DNA of 5,372 bases, taken from positions 1 to 5,372 of the forward strand of contig WGAP01000108.1 in NCBI GenBank assembly GCA_015494775.1. Direction: 5' to 3'. The DNA comes from Flavobacteriales bacterium. GTDB lineage: Bacteria > Bacteroidota > Bacteroidia > Flavobacteriales > Flavobacteriaceae. The notes beneath the pieces were generated by a model. It saw nothing but the letters and a program-made list of their open reading frames with translations. It ran no database searches and was not told the DNA's origin. Positions 1-5,372 of this stretch are shown here, piece by piece. The position numbers were made by a program, and so were the translations under genes. How positions within the stretch are numbered: position 1 is the stretch's first letter; each line of letters starts with the position of its first letter.

Positions 1-708
1 ATGCGAAACAAATTAATTTTCTTGCTTTTTGTGTTTTTTTCGGCCACCGCCCTGCACGCGCAAAACTACTACCGCCTGCGGGTGGATATTACGGTCAAAA
101 AGAAAAATTTCGACGGTACCTATTCGCTTTCCAAGGGAACGGTTTACTACGACAACGTTACCAAAAAAATGGTGATGGATATGTGGTTCCCCTATAAGGA
201 ACGCTACGTGATGTATGGCAATATGGTGTATAAGTTCAAAGACGGCAAACTGGTGTCGGCATCGCAAAATCCCGCCCCGCCCGAAACCAGTATTTTCGCG
301 CTGGTGCTCAAAAACAATTTGCAATACTACGGACTGGAAAATTCAGGTTACAAATTGGCCGACATCGAAGAAGACGAAGGAATGGTGATTTCCACTTGGA
401 TTCCGCCGGCCAACCTGCAAAAAGCCGTGGGCAAACTGATGATTGCCAACAAAAACGGCCGCATCACGGGCATCATCTTTTTTAGCACCGAAGATGACAA
501 AAAGCCCGTGAGCAAGCAGTTTTTCGAAGAATACCGCAATGTGCAGGGCGTTCAATTTCCCACGCGTATGGTGCAATTTTTCTACGACAAACAAGGCAAC
601 GAGTCCATTCAACAAACCGAATTCAAAAATATTGTAATCGATGAAAAGGGTCATAACGATATATATGATTTTCCTATCGAGCGCTATGCTGTGGGCGCAG
701 GGGGCTAA
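1..708 (+). CDS. Exported LolA-like periplasmic protein (outer-membrane lipoprotein-sorting type fold)
   Basis: This 235-residue protein starts with a signal peptide: basic residues (R2, K4), a hydrophobic core to about residue 18, then LHA with cleavage expected before Q21. The mature part resembles LolA/LolB-like beta-sheet proteins, which bind lipid or lipoprotein acyl chains in the periplasm. Visible cues are alternating strands, GTVYYD at 46-51 followed by a KMVMDMWFP strand and YVMYGNMVYKF (69-79), a strand pair around IANKNGRITGIIFF (148-161), and a late FPTRM (187-191) leading to TEFKNIVID (206-214). There is no lipobox cysteine, so it is probably soluble in the periplasm. The length suits the family. 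The ATG is at base 1, so upstream sequence is not visible, but the signal peptide supports this start. Its last 23 codons overlap the next gene in another frame. The fold is a family-pattern judgement without a search, and the ligand is unknown. It could instead belong to an uncharacterised Bacteroidota family of similar fold. Confidence 0.6.
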   Translation: MRNKLIFLLFVFFSATALHAQNYYRLRVDITVKKKNFDGTYSLSKGTVYYDNVTKKMVMDMWFPYKERYVMYGNMVYKFKDGKLVSASQNPAPPETSIFALVLKNNLQYYGLENSGYKLADIEEDEGMVISTWIPPANLQKAVGKLMIANKNGRITGIIFFSTEDDKKPVSKQFFEEYRNVQGVQFPTRMVQFFYDKQGNESIQQTEFKNIVIDEKGHNDIYDFPIERYAVGAGG

Positions 709-1051
709 TCCGCCGCAGGTTCCTTCATACATCGGTTTGACCCGCAAGGGGATGGATGCGCCGGTGCACCGGCACGATTGGAGCGGGCCCTTGCGGCATG
801 CCCATAACGAAGCCGTGTTTGTTTTCGGCTTGCTGTATTGGACTTATAAAAATTTTATCTCGTCCCAAGACATTGATTCCTGCGTGTTCGTGCCTTCGTG
901 TTCCACTTATATGATTTTGGCCATTCAAAAACACGGTGTGTTTATCGGCTTCCTGGAAGGCATGGACCGACTGACCCGTTGTTCGCCCTTTGCCAACGGG
1001 CATTATCCCATAAACCCGCAAGCACGTAAATATGAAGACCCGGTGGATTAG
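641..1051 (+). CDS. yidD: YidD-family protein with an N-terminal signal peptide
   Basis: The 136-residue product has two parts. Residues 1-20 look like a signal peptide ending LWA before Q20. From about residue 57 it matches the YidD domain: a hydrophobic stretch with YxxFIS (FGLLYWTYKNFIS, 62-74), then C81, PSCS at 85-88 with C87, KHG at 97-99, a GFLEGMDRL helix, RCSPF with C114, and a short G-x-Y-P tail. These are the three hallmark cysteines of YidD. Classical YidD is about 70-90 residues, has no signal peptide, lies on the cytoplasmic side of the inner membrane and aids YidC-dependent insertion. Here the leader and a linker at 21-56 add length. The start at 641 lies inside the previous gene; in-frame ATGs at 665 and 686 would truncate the leader, and the next ATG (752) would remove it. 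The usual rnpA-yidC neighbourhood is absent. The family call is firm. The exported location and any insertase role are inference. Confidence 0.85.
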   Translation: MKRVITIYMIFLSSAMLWAQGANPPQVPSYIGLTRKGMDAPVHRHDWSGPLRHAHNEAVFVFGLLYWTYKNFISSQDIDSCVFVPSCSTYMILAIQKHGVFIGFLEGMDRLTRCSPFANGHYPINPQARKYEDPVD

Positions 1052-1934
1052 AAGATTGGTTTGGTTGTTGATGTTGACCGGCGGGGCCCTACGGGCCCAG
1101 GAAAGGCCGGCGACCGACAGTTTGTCGCCAACGAAAGATACGCTCAGGGCAAAGCCCGCCAAGGAAAACCTGTTTGATGCGCAGCACAGCCGGCGCTTTG
1201 CCGATTACTTGTTTCGCACCGGTCAATACGATTATGCCACCGAGGAATACCAACGGGTGGCTTTCCTGCAACCGGACGATGCCTATCCGCGTATGCAAAT
1301 CGTAAAGGCCCAGGAAGGCAAAAAGGATTATTACCGCGCCTTGGGCTATTTTGAAATGTTTTTCCCGCGCTTCGACACCTTGCAGGTTCCTTTCCAAAAG
1401 GAAGCCATTAAATTGTATGTGCTCAACGGCGAATACGGCACGGCCCGCAAACGGCTGTGGGCGTCGCGCCTGGACACTACGCGTAAGCATACCTTGAACC
1501 TGGGCATTACCCTGATGGAAAAAAAATGGAAAGATGCCTTGGCCCAATACCACCGGCGGGAAAATATTTTGCGCGACCCGGTTTTTCATCAGTTCGGCCT
1601 TGCGGCCCAAAGGCGTTTGGAGCACCGGAACAAAAGCCCGCTGCTGGCGGCCGGGCTGTCGGCGGTGGTGCCGGGTTTGGGCAAGGTTTATACCAAGAAC
1701 TACGGCGATGCCTTGATGAGTTTTCTGTTTGTGGGACTCAATGCCTGGCAGGCCTGGCGGGGTTTTCGCAAGCAAGGCGTGCGCAGCGTGCACGGGTGGA
1801 TTTTTGCCGGATTCGGCGTTTCGTTTTACCTGGGTAATGTATGGGGCTCGGCCAAGGCGGCCAAACGTTATAACCGTAAATTGGACAAAGCGGCAACCGA
1901 TGAAGTCAGGGCTGTTTTTGAGTATAATTTATAG
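1032..1934 (+). CDS. Exported TPR-like protein with C-terminal PGxGxxY membrane domain (first paralogue)
   Basis: This 300-residue protein has a basic, hydrophobic leader (MKTRWIRRL start) ending LRA before Q23. A TPR-like helical region spans about 54-190; the clearest repeat is ADYLFRTGQYDYATEEYQR (57-75). The C-terminal part has PGLGKVY at 214-220, a membrane segment at about 225-243, a basic loop (RGFRKQGVR), a second membrane segment at about 255-274, and YLGN at 266-269 followed by an Ala-rich basic tail. This layout resembles small two-helix membrane domains of the DUF5683/TM2-like kind that carry P-G-x-G-x-x-Y. The basic loop between the two helices suggests a cytoplasmic loop with the TPR region outside, which agrees with the signal peptide. 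It overlaps the YidD gene by 20 nt and the next gene by 35 nt, so translational coupling is likely. It is related to that next gene. The molecular function is unknown; a scaffold role is only a guess from the TPRs. Confidence 0.75.
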   Translation: MKTRWIRRLVWLLMLTGGALRAQERPATDSLSPTKDTLRAKPAKENLFDAQHSRRFADYLFRTGQYDYATEEYQRVAFLQPDDAYPRMQIVKAQEGKKDYYRALGYFEMFFPRFDTLQVPFQKEAIKLYVLNGEYGTARKRLWASRLDTTRKHTLNLGITLMEKKWKDALAQYHRRENILRDPVFHQFGLAAQRRLEHRNKSPLLAAGLSAVVPGLGKVYTKNYGDALMSFLFVGLNAWQAWRGFRKQGVRSVHGWIFAGFGVSFYLGNVWGSAKAAKRYNRKLDKAATDEVRAVFEYNL

Positions 1935-2760
1935 TCTGCTGAGCTTGACCTTGCAGGCGCAAGATGTGGCGGGCACCGAACGCCTGGCCGATACTTTTAT
2001 GCGGCACGGTCAATACGAAACCGCTTTCAAATATTACCAGCGCGCCTTTTTCTTTGCGTCCAAAACCAAAGCCCCCGAACTCTACGGAAAAATGGGCGAA
2101 TCGTCGTTGATGGCCGGAAAATACGATTTTGCCCGTCAGTATTTCCACAAGGCGCAGCTGATCGAACAAAACGACAGTTTGCGTGCCGAATGGTTCCTGA
2201 AAAAGGTTACGGCCGTGGTGTTGCAAAAGCGTTTCAAACTGGCCTTGCTGGAAATGCTCAATTATCGCGGCCCGTTGCTTCCGCATCAACGCGTGTATGC
2301 CGAATACCTGAAAGGGTTGAGTTATTTCGGAATGGAAAAATTCGACCTGGCGCACCGGCATTTCGAAGCGGCACTGCCGCCGGGCGACAGTTTGGCCCGC
2401 CAACGCCTTAACCTGCTTTTCCGGCGCAAAAACCTGATGCGGCCCAATCCCACGGCCGCCAAATGGATGAGTATGTTTGTGCCGGGCGCAGGACAAATTT
2501 ATGCCGGCGATTGGAAAAACGGGCTTAATTCGTTTTTCCTGAACGGGCTTTTGGCTTATTTGATATTGCGCGATGCCTACACCTATTCGTTTTGGGACAG
2601 TTTTGCGGGTATTTTCCCTTGGTTGCAACGTTATTATACGGGCGGCTACCAACGGGCCGAAAAAATTGCCGAGCAAAGACGTAGGGAAAAACGGGCCAGG
2701 ATTTTCCGGCAAACTTATGATTTGATTTTTCAAACAAAGTCCAAAAGCGCGGCGGAATGA
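1900..2760 (+). CDS. Exported TPR-like protein with C-terminal PGxGxxY membrane domain (second paralogue)
   Basis: The frame is open from further upstream, but I place the start at ATG 1900, giving 286 residues, because it begins a clean signal peptide (MKSGLFLSII start) ending LQA before Q21. TPR-like helices follow: ADTFMRHGQYETAFKYYQR at 30-48, a second at about 60-92 (GKYDFARQYFHKA), then weaker ones at 95-122 and 133-160. The C-terminal domain has PGAGQIY at 195-201, AGDWKNGL, a membrane segment at about 207-225, a weaker hydrophobic stretch at 228-243, and YTGG at 246-249 followed by a strongly basic tail (about 251-270). The order of domains and the key motifs match the preceding protein, so the two are paralogues, though clearly diverged. 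If the second hydrophobic stretch does not span the membrane, the basic tail would lie in the cytoplasm. It overlaps the upstream gene by 35 nt and the downstream gene by 4 nt (ATGA). The biochemical role is unknown. Confidence 0.75.
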   Translation: MKSGLFLSIIYSLLSLTLQAQDVAGTERLADTFMRHGQYETAFKYYQRAFFFASKTKAPELYGKMGESSLMAGKYDFARQYFHKAQLIEQNDSLRAEWFLKKVTAVVLQKRFKLALLEMLNYRGPLLPHQRVYAEYLKGLSYFGMEKFDLAHRHFEAALPPGDSLARQRLNLLFRRKNLMRPNPTAAKWMSMFVPGAGQIYAGDWKNGLNSFFLNGLLAYLILRDAYTYSFWDSFAGIFPWLQRYYTGGYQRAEKIAEQRRREKRARIFRQTYDLIFQTKSKSAAE

Positions 2761-3632
2761 AAACCATCGGATTGTGGCTCGGGTTTTTCATACTTTCATC
2801 CGCATTGCACGCCCAGGATTTTTTGGGCGCCGAAAGTGCCGAATACCGCGTTTTGGATGCCATCCACCGCTTCGATTACCAGGAAGCGCAGCAAATAATG
2901 GAAGCCGAAAAGGGCCGTATCAGTCCGGCGGAATATCATTTTTTGAAAGTCAATTATTTTTGGTGGTTATGGATTTCGGCCCAAAAAGTGCCGGGCTATC
3001 GGGATTCGCTCATCCTGCACATGGACCGCGTGGACAAGCTGACCGAAGGGCGAACGAAGGAATCCGCCAAATTGTATTACATCCGCCTGATGAATTACGG
3101 ATTTCGTTACCGGCTGGCCTTTAAGGAAGAGCGTTTTGTGAGCGGATTGATTTACGCCCAACGCACGGCCAACCGCATCCGTTTTGCCCTGGACAATGCC
3201 CAAAAGTCGCCCTTTTTGAAGCTGACGGCGGCCATTTATCTGTTTTCGACCGGCTACGGGAAGGAACATTACTGGTATTTGCGGCCTTATTTCCTGCTTA
3301 TTCCCGAAGGAAACGAATCCCTGGGCTTGCAGTATTTGCATGAATTGACCCGATCGAAAAACCGGGTGTTGGCCACCGAAGCCCGCTATGTGTTGGCCCG
3401 GATTTATATGGATATTTTGAACCGGTATGACAAGGCCTTGGATATGCTCAAAGTGCTTGTCAACGAGTATCCGCACAATTTGTTTTACTTGGCCTTGTAT
3501 ATTCAAAGCAAGGAAAAATTAAACCTGGAATTTTCCAACGATGCACAGCGCTACGCCCTTTCGTTCCGCCAAACGGATTTCCTGCTCCCGGCCCAAAGGG
3601 ATTATTATGCCGACTGGCGAAACATCGAATAA
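2757..3632 (+). CDS. Exported alpha-helical TPR-like solenoid protein
   Basis: The 291-residue product starts with a signal peptide ending LHA before Q20 and has no other convincing membrane segment, so it is probably periplasmic. The rest is helical and repeat-like. An N-terminal helix pair contains HRFDYQEAQQIME (37-49). A Trp/Tyr-rich stretch with YFWWLW (67-72) follows, then a middle region around 155-185. A clearer TPR-like pair comes next, with LATEARYVLARIYMDIL (205-221) and YDKALDMLKVLVNEYPHN (224-241). The order of a hydrophobic mid-segment, a Pro-Glu-Gly-Asn turn (183-186), a GLQYL helix, an EARYVLARIY helix and a final ALDML...YPHN repeat resembles the TTC39/IML2-like branch of TPR solenoids, but that is from memory. 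It is the last gene of the operon, joined to the previous one by an ATGA overlap, and stops 7 nt before the opposing gene's stop. A protein-binding role is plausible from the fold; no catalytic motif is visible. Confidence 0.7.
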   Translation: MKTIGLWLGFFILSSALHAQDFLGAESAEYRVLDAIHRFDYQEAQQIMEAEKGRISPAEYHFLKVNYFWWLWISAQKVPGYRDSLILHMDRVDKLTEGRTKESAKLYYIRLMNYGFRYRLAFKEERFVSGLIYAQRTANRIRFALDNAQKSPFLKLTAAIYLFSTGYGKEHYWYLRPYFLLIPEGNESLGLQYLHELTRSKNRVLATEARYVLARIYMDILNRYDKALDMLKVLVNEYPHNLFYLALYIQSKEKLNLEFSNDAQRYALSFRQTDFLLPAQRDYYADWRNIE

Positions 3633-3639
3633 CCGGCCG

Positions 3640-5175
3640 TTAGAACAAGGGTTCGGTCATCTCCTTCGGCTTTGGCATATCCAATAATTTCAGTAGCGTA
3701 GGCGCAATATTGGCCAGGATGCCGTTTTTCAGTCGGGGATGAACGCGCTTGCTTACCAAAATCACCGGCACGGGATTGGTGGTGTGGGCCGTGTTGGGCG
3801 AACCGTCGGGATTGACCATTTTGTCGGCATTGCCGTGGTCGGCCAGGATGATGATGTCATAACCCTTGTCCAGGGCCAAAGGGATGAGCCGGCTCAGGTT
3901 CCGGTCCACCGTTTCCACGGCCTTGACGGCGGCATCGAAATCACCGGTGTGGCCCACCATATCGCCGTTGGCATAGTTGAGCACCACCAAATCGGGCGGG
4001 TCTTTGCGCAGGCGTTCCATCAGGGCGTCGGTAACTTCGTTGGCGCTCATTTCGGGTTTGAGGTCGTAGGTGGCCACTTTGGGCGAAGGGATGAGGATGC
4101 GCGTTTCGCCCGGGAAAGGTTCTTCGCGCATACCCGAAAAGAAAAAGGTAACATGCGGATATTTTTCGGTTTCGGCAATGCGCAGTTGGGTTTTTCCGGC
4201 CCGGGATACGAGTTCGCCCAAGGTGTTTTGCAAATCCTCCTTGGGGAAAACCACGTGGATATTTTTGAACGTATCGTCGTAGTTGGTCATGGTAACGAAG
4301 TAGAGCGGCAATTTGTGCATGCCGTAATCGGGAAAATCTTCCTGCGAAAGGGCGCGGGTGAGCTGACGTCCGCGGTCGGTGCGGAAGTTGAAAAAGATGA
4401 CCACATCGCCGGGTTCGATTTTGCCTACGGGGCGGCCCTGCGGGTCCACATGCACAATCGGTTCGATAAACTCATCGGAAACGCCGCGGTCGTAGCTTTC
4501 GCGGATGGCCTTCAAAAGGTCGGTGGCCGGATGTCCTTGCCCGTTGACCATGGCATTGTAGGCCTTGGCGATACGTTGCCACCGGCGGTCGCGATCCATG
4601 GCGTAGTAGCGGCCCGTGACGGTAGCGATTTGTGCTTTGGTGCCACGAATGTGTTCCTGCAAATCGCGGATAAAGCCCAAGCCGGAATGCGGATCCACAT
4701 CGCGGCCGTCGGTAAAGGCGTGGATGTAAACCGGCACATCATATTGGCGCGCCATATCGAGCAGGGCAAACAAATGCTTGATGTGCGAATGCACGCCACC
4801 GTCGGATACCAAACCCAACAGGTGGACTTTTTTGCCGTGTTCGCGGGCATATTCAAAGGCGCGGCGCAAGGTTTCGTTACGGAAAAACGAGCCGTCGTCG
4901 ATGGCCTTGTTGATTTTGACCAAATCCTGATATACGATGCGTCCGGCGCCCAGGTTCATGTGGCCCACTTCGGAATTGCCCATTTGGCCGTCGGGCAGGC
5001 CTACGTTGCCGCCGTCGGTGCGAAGCGTGGCATGCGGATATTTTTCCCACAGCATGTCCATAAAGGGCGTGTTGGCCCGTGCTATGGCCGACACCCGGGG
5101 GTCGGGATTGATGCCCCAGCCGTCCAGGATGATGAGCATGGCCCGGCGGGGGGCGGATTTATCGTCTTGATTCAT
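3640..5175 (-). CDS. gpmI: 2,3-bisphosphoglycerate-independent phosphoglycerate mutase
   Basis: This cytoplasmic glycolytic and gluconeogenic enzyme interconverts 3-phosphoglycerate and 2-phosphoglycerate through a phosphoserine intermediate and normally needs two Mn2+ ions. At 511 residues it has the standard length. All family signatures are visible: LIILDGWG with metal ligand D18, MGNSEVGHMNLGAGR with catalytic S68, GGVHSH with H129, TDGRDVDP with R158 and D159, YYAMDRDRRW (190-199), FNFRTDRGR (262-270), EKYPHVTFFFSG with K338, NGDMVGHTGD with D405 and H409, ADHGNA with D446 and H447, and NTAHTTNPVP with H464. These agree with the two-domain alkaline-phosphatase-superfamily structure of the well-studied Bacillus enzyme, and I see no missing catalytic residue. 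The ATG at 5175 is chosen because it fits the promoter box about 20 nt upstream; the in-frame Met13 is possible but leaves less lead-in. It is transcribed toward the operon and looks functionally unrelated to it. Confidence 0.98.
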   Translation of the reverse strand: MNQDDKSAPRRAMLIILDGWGINPDPRVSAIARANTPFMDMLWEKYPHATLRTDGGNVGLPDGQMGNSEVGHMNLGAGRIVYQDLVKINKAIDDGSFFRNETLRRAFEYAREHGKKVHLLGLVSDGGVHSHIKHLFALLDMARQYDVPVYIHAFTDGRDVDPHSGLGFIRDLQEHIRGTKAQIATVTGRYYAMDRDRRWQRIAKAYNAMVNGQGHPATDLLKAIRESYDRGVSDEFIEPIVHVDPQGRPVGKIEPGDVVIFFNFRTDRGRQLTRALSQEDFPDYGMHKLPLYFVTMTNYDDTFKNIHVVFPKEDLQNTLGELVSRAGKTQLRIAETEKYPHVTFFFSGMREEPFPGETRILIPSPKVATYDLKPEMSANEVTDALMERLRKDPPDLVVLNYANGDMVGHTGDFDAAVKAVETVDRNLSRLIPLALDKGYDIIILADHGNADKMVNPDGSPNTAHTTNPVPVILVSKRVHPRLKNGILANIAPTLLKLLDMPKPKEMTEPLF

Positions 5176-5195
5176 TGGCTTGCGAATTAACAGGA

Positions 5196-5203
5196 CAAAG
5201 TTA
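5196..5203 (-). promoter_or_regulatory. Putative gpmI promoter, Bacteroidota -7 box
   Basis: Read on the minus strand this is TAACTTTG, an exact match to the TAnnTTTG -7 consensus used by the primary sigma factor of Bacteroidota. It ends 20 nt before the gpmI ATG, so transcription would start near 5189-5191 and leave a leader of roughly 15 nt. The matching -33 element is weak: the best candidate, CTTTCGG at 5227-5233, is spaced about 23 nt away, somewhat far. No purine-rich ribosome binding site is visible before the ATG, as is common in this phylum. Confidence 0.55.
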
Positions 5204-5240
5204 CGGCAAAAATGCGGGGGAAATACCGAAAGAAGTCATT

Positions 5241-5256
5241 AAAATTGCATGATTTT
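5241..5256. repeat. Small AT-rich palindrome upstream of the gpmI promoter
   Basis: AAAAT and ATTTT flank a TGCATG centre, giving a 5-bp inverted repeat with a self-complementary core region. It sits about 50-65 nt upstream of the inferred gpmI transcription start. It could be an operator, an upstream activating element, or a weak terminator for something transcribed leftward from beyond the window edge. It is short enough to be chance. Confidence 0.25.
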
Positions 5257-5372
5257 CACTGCCAAACCGCCGTTAGCATTTCCCCCCGGCGTTGCTGCGC
5301 CATGTGCGAGACAAATTTTGCGGCTCCGGCAGCCCGTTCCGGTCTGCCTGCGCCGGCCGCATCAGCCCTACG
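5257..5372. other. GC-rich edge segment with imperfect hairpins, no supported gene
   Basis: This stretch is richer in GC than the adjacent gpmI promoter region and runs off the window. Two imperfect inverted repeats are visible. AACcGCCG (5265-5272) pairs with CGGCGTT (5287-5293) with one bulged base. GCGGctCCGGC (5320-5330) pairs with GCCGGCCGC (5352-5360) with a two-base bulge and a 21-nt loop. Short frames are open on both strands: on the minus strand 38 codons end at a TGA at 5256-5258, and on the plus strand an ATG at 5302 stays open for 23 codons to the edge. Both read as Ala/Arg/Pro-rich sequence with no recognisable domain, so neither is called. It could be a dispersed intergenic repeat or the end of a neighbouring gene. 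Confidence 0.35.

Noticed and set aside
1089..1793. Minus-strand open frame (234 codons) opposite the first TPR/PGxGxxY gene
   Set aside because: The product is low-complexity Gln/His/Arg-rich with no domain, and the plus-strand gene explains the region.
1526..1837. Alternative plus-strand frame (103 codons) inside the first TPR/PGxGxxY gene
   Set aside because: Gly/Ala/Arg-rich out-of-frame translation of a GC-rich coding region, without a start context or motif.
1729..1899. 57-codon N-terminal extension of the gene placed at 1900-2760
   Set aside because: Starting here would bury the signal peptide inside the protein and overlap the upstream gene's membrane domain by about 200 nt. ATG 1900 gives a clean leader.
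1906..2733. Minus-strand open frame (275 codons) opposite the second TPR/PGxGxxY gene
   Set aside because: It has no signal peptide or recognisable motif and mirrors a plus-strand gene with a clear leader, repeats and a conserved membrane motif.
3633..3639. CGGCCG palindrome between the converging stops as a bidirectional terminator
   Set aside because: Only 6 bp with mismatched flanks, no loop and no T-run on either side.
3739..5190. Long plus-strand open frame (483 codons) opposite gpmI
   Set aside because: It is a shadow. The minus strand encodes a complete GpmI with all catalytic motifs, and this frame yields His/Val/Gly-rich sequence with no domain, as expected from codon bias on the opposite strand.
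5256..5372. Minus-strand partial ORF ending at 5256 as the C-terminus of an upstream gene
   Set aside because: Only 38 codons are visible, the sequence is compositionally biased, no family is recognisable, and a competing open frame exists on the other strand.

Overview
The window looks like chromosomal DNA from a member of the Bacteroidota, probably a free-living or environmental lineage of moderate GC. Three observations support this. Five consecutive plus-strand genes begin with short secretion signals that all end in Leu-x-Ala followed by Gln, the leader style typical of this phylum (the 'Q-rule'). No clear Shine-Dalgarno sequences precede the genes. The minus-strand gene has a TAnnTTTG-type -7 box (TAACTTTG), the Bacteroidota promoter signature.

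Positions 1-3632 hold a compact five-gene plus-strand operon in which every gene overlaps the next, by 68, 20, 35 and 4 nt. In order it encodes: (1) a periplasmic LolA-like beta-sheet protein; (2) a YidD-family protein with an apparent cleavable signal peptide; (3) and (4) two divergent paralogues, each with a signal peptide, TPR-like helical repeats and a C-terminal membrane region carrying a P-G-x-G-x-x-Y motif; and (5) an exported all-helical TPR-like solenoid protein. There is no enzyme among them. The combination of a possible lipid or lipoprotein carrier, a YidD domain and TPR/membrane scaffolds points to an envelope-assembly function, but that is inference.

Positions 3640-5175 on the minus strand encode a full-length cofactor-independent phosphoglycerate mutase (GpmI), an ordinary glycolytic enzyme. 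It converges on the operon with only 7 nt between stop codons and no recognisable terminator. Its probable promoter lies at 5196-5203.

Positions 5204-5372 contain no gene I can support. There is a small AT-rich palindrome at 5241-5256, then a GC-rich stretch with imperfect hairpins and short open frames on both strands running off the window edge. It may be a dispersed repeat or the edge of another gene.

The part most worth attention is the operon, especially the apparently secreted YidD protein and the tandem TPR/PGxGxxY pair beside it. No tRNA, rRNA, CRISPR array or insertion sequence was seen.
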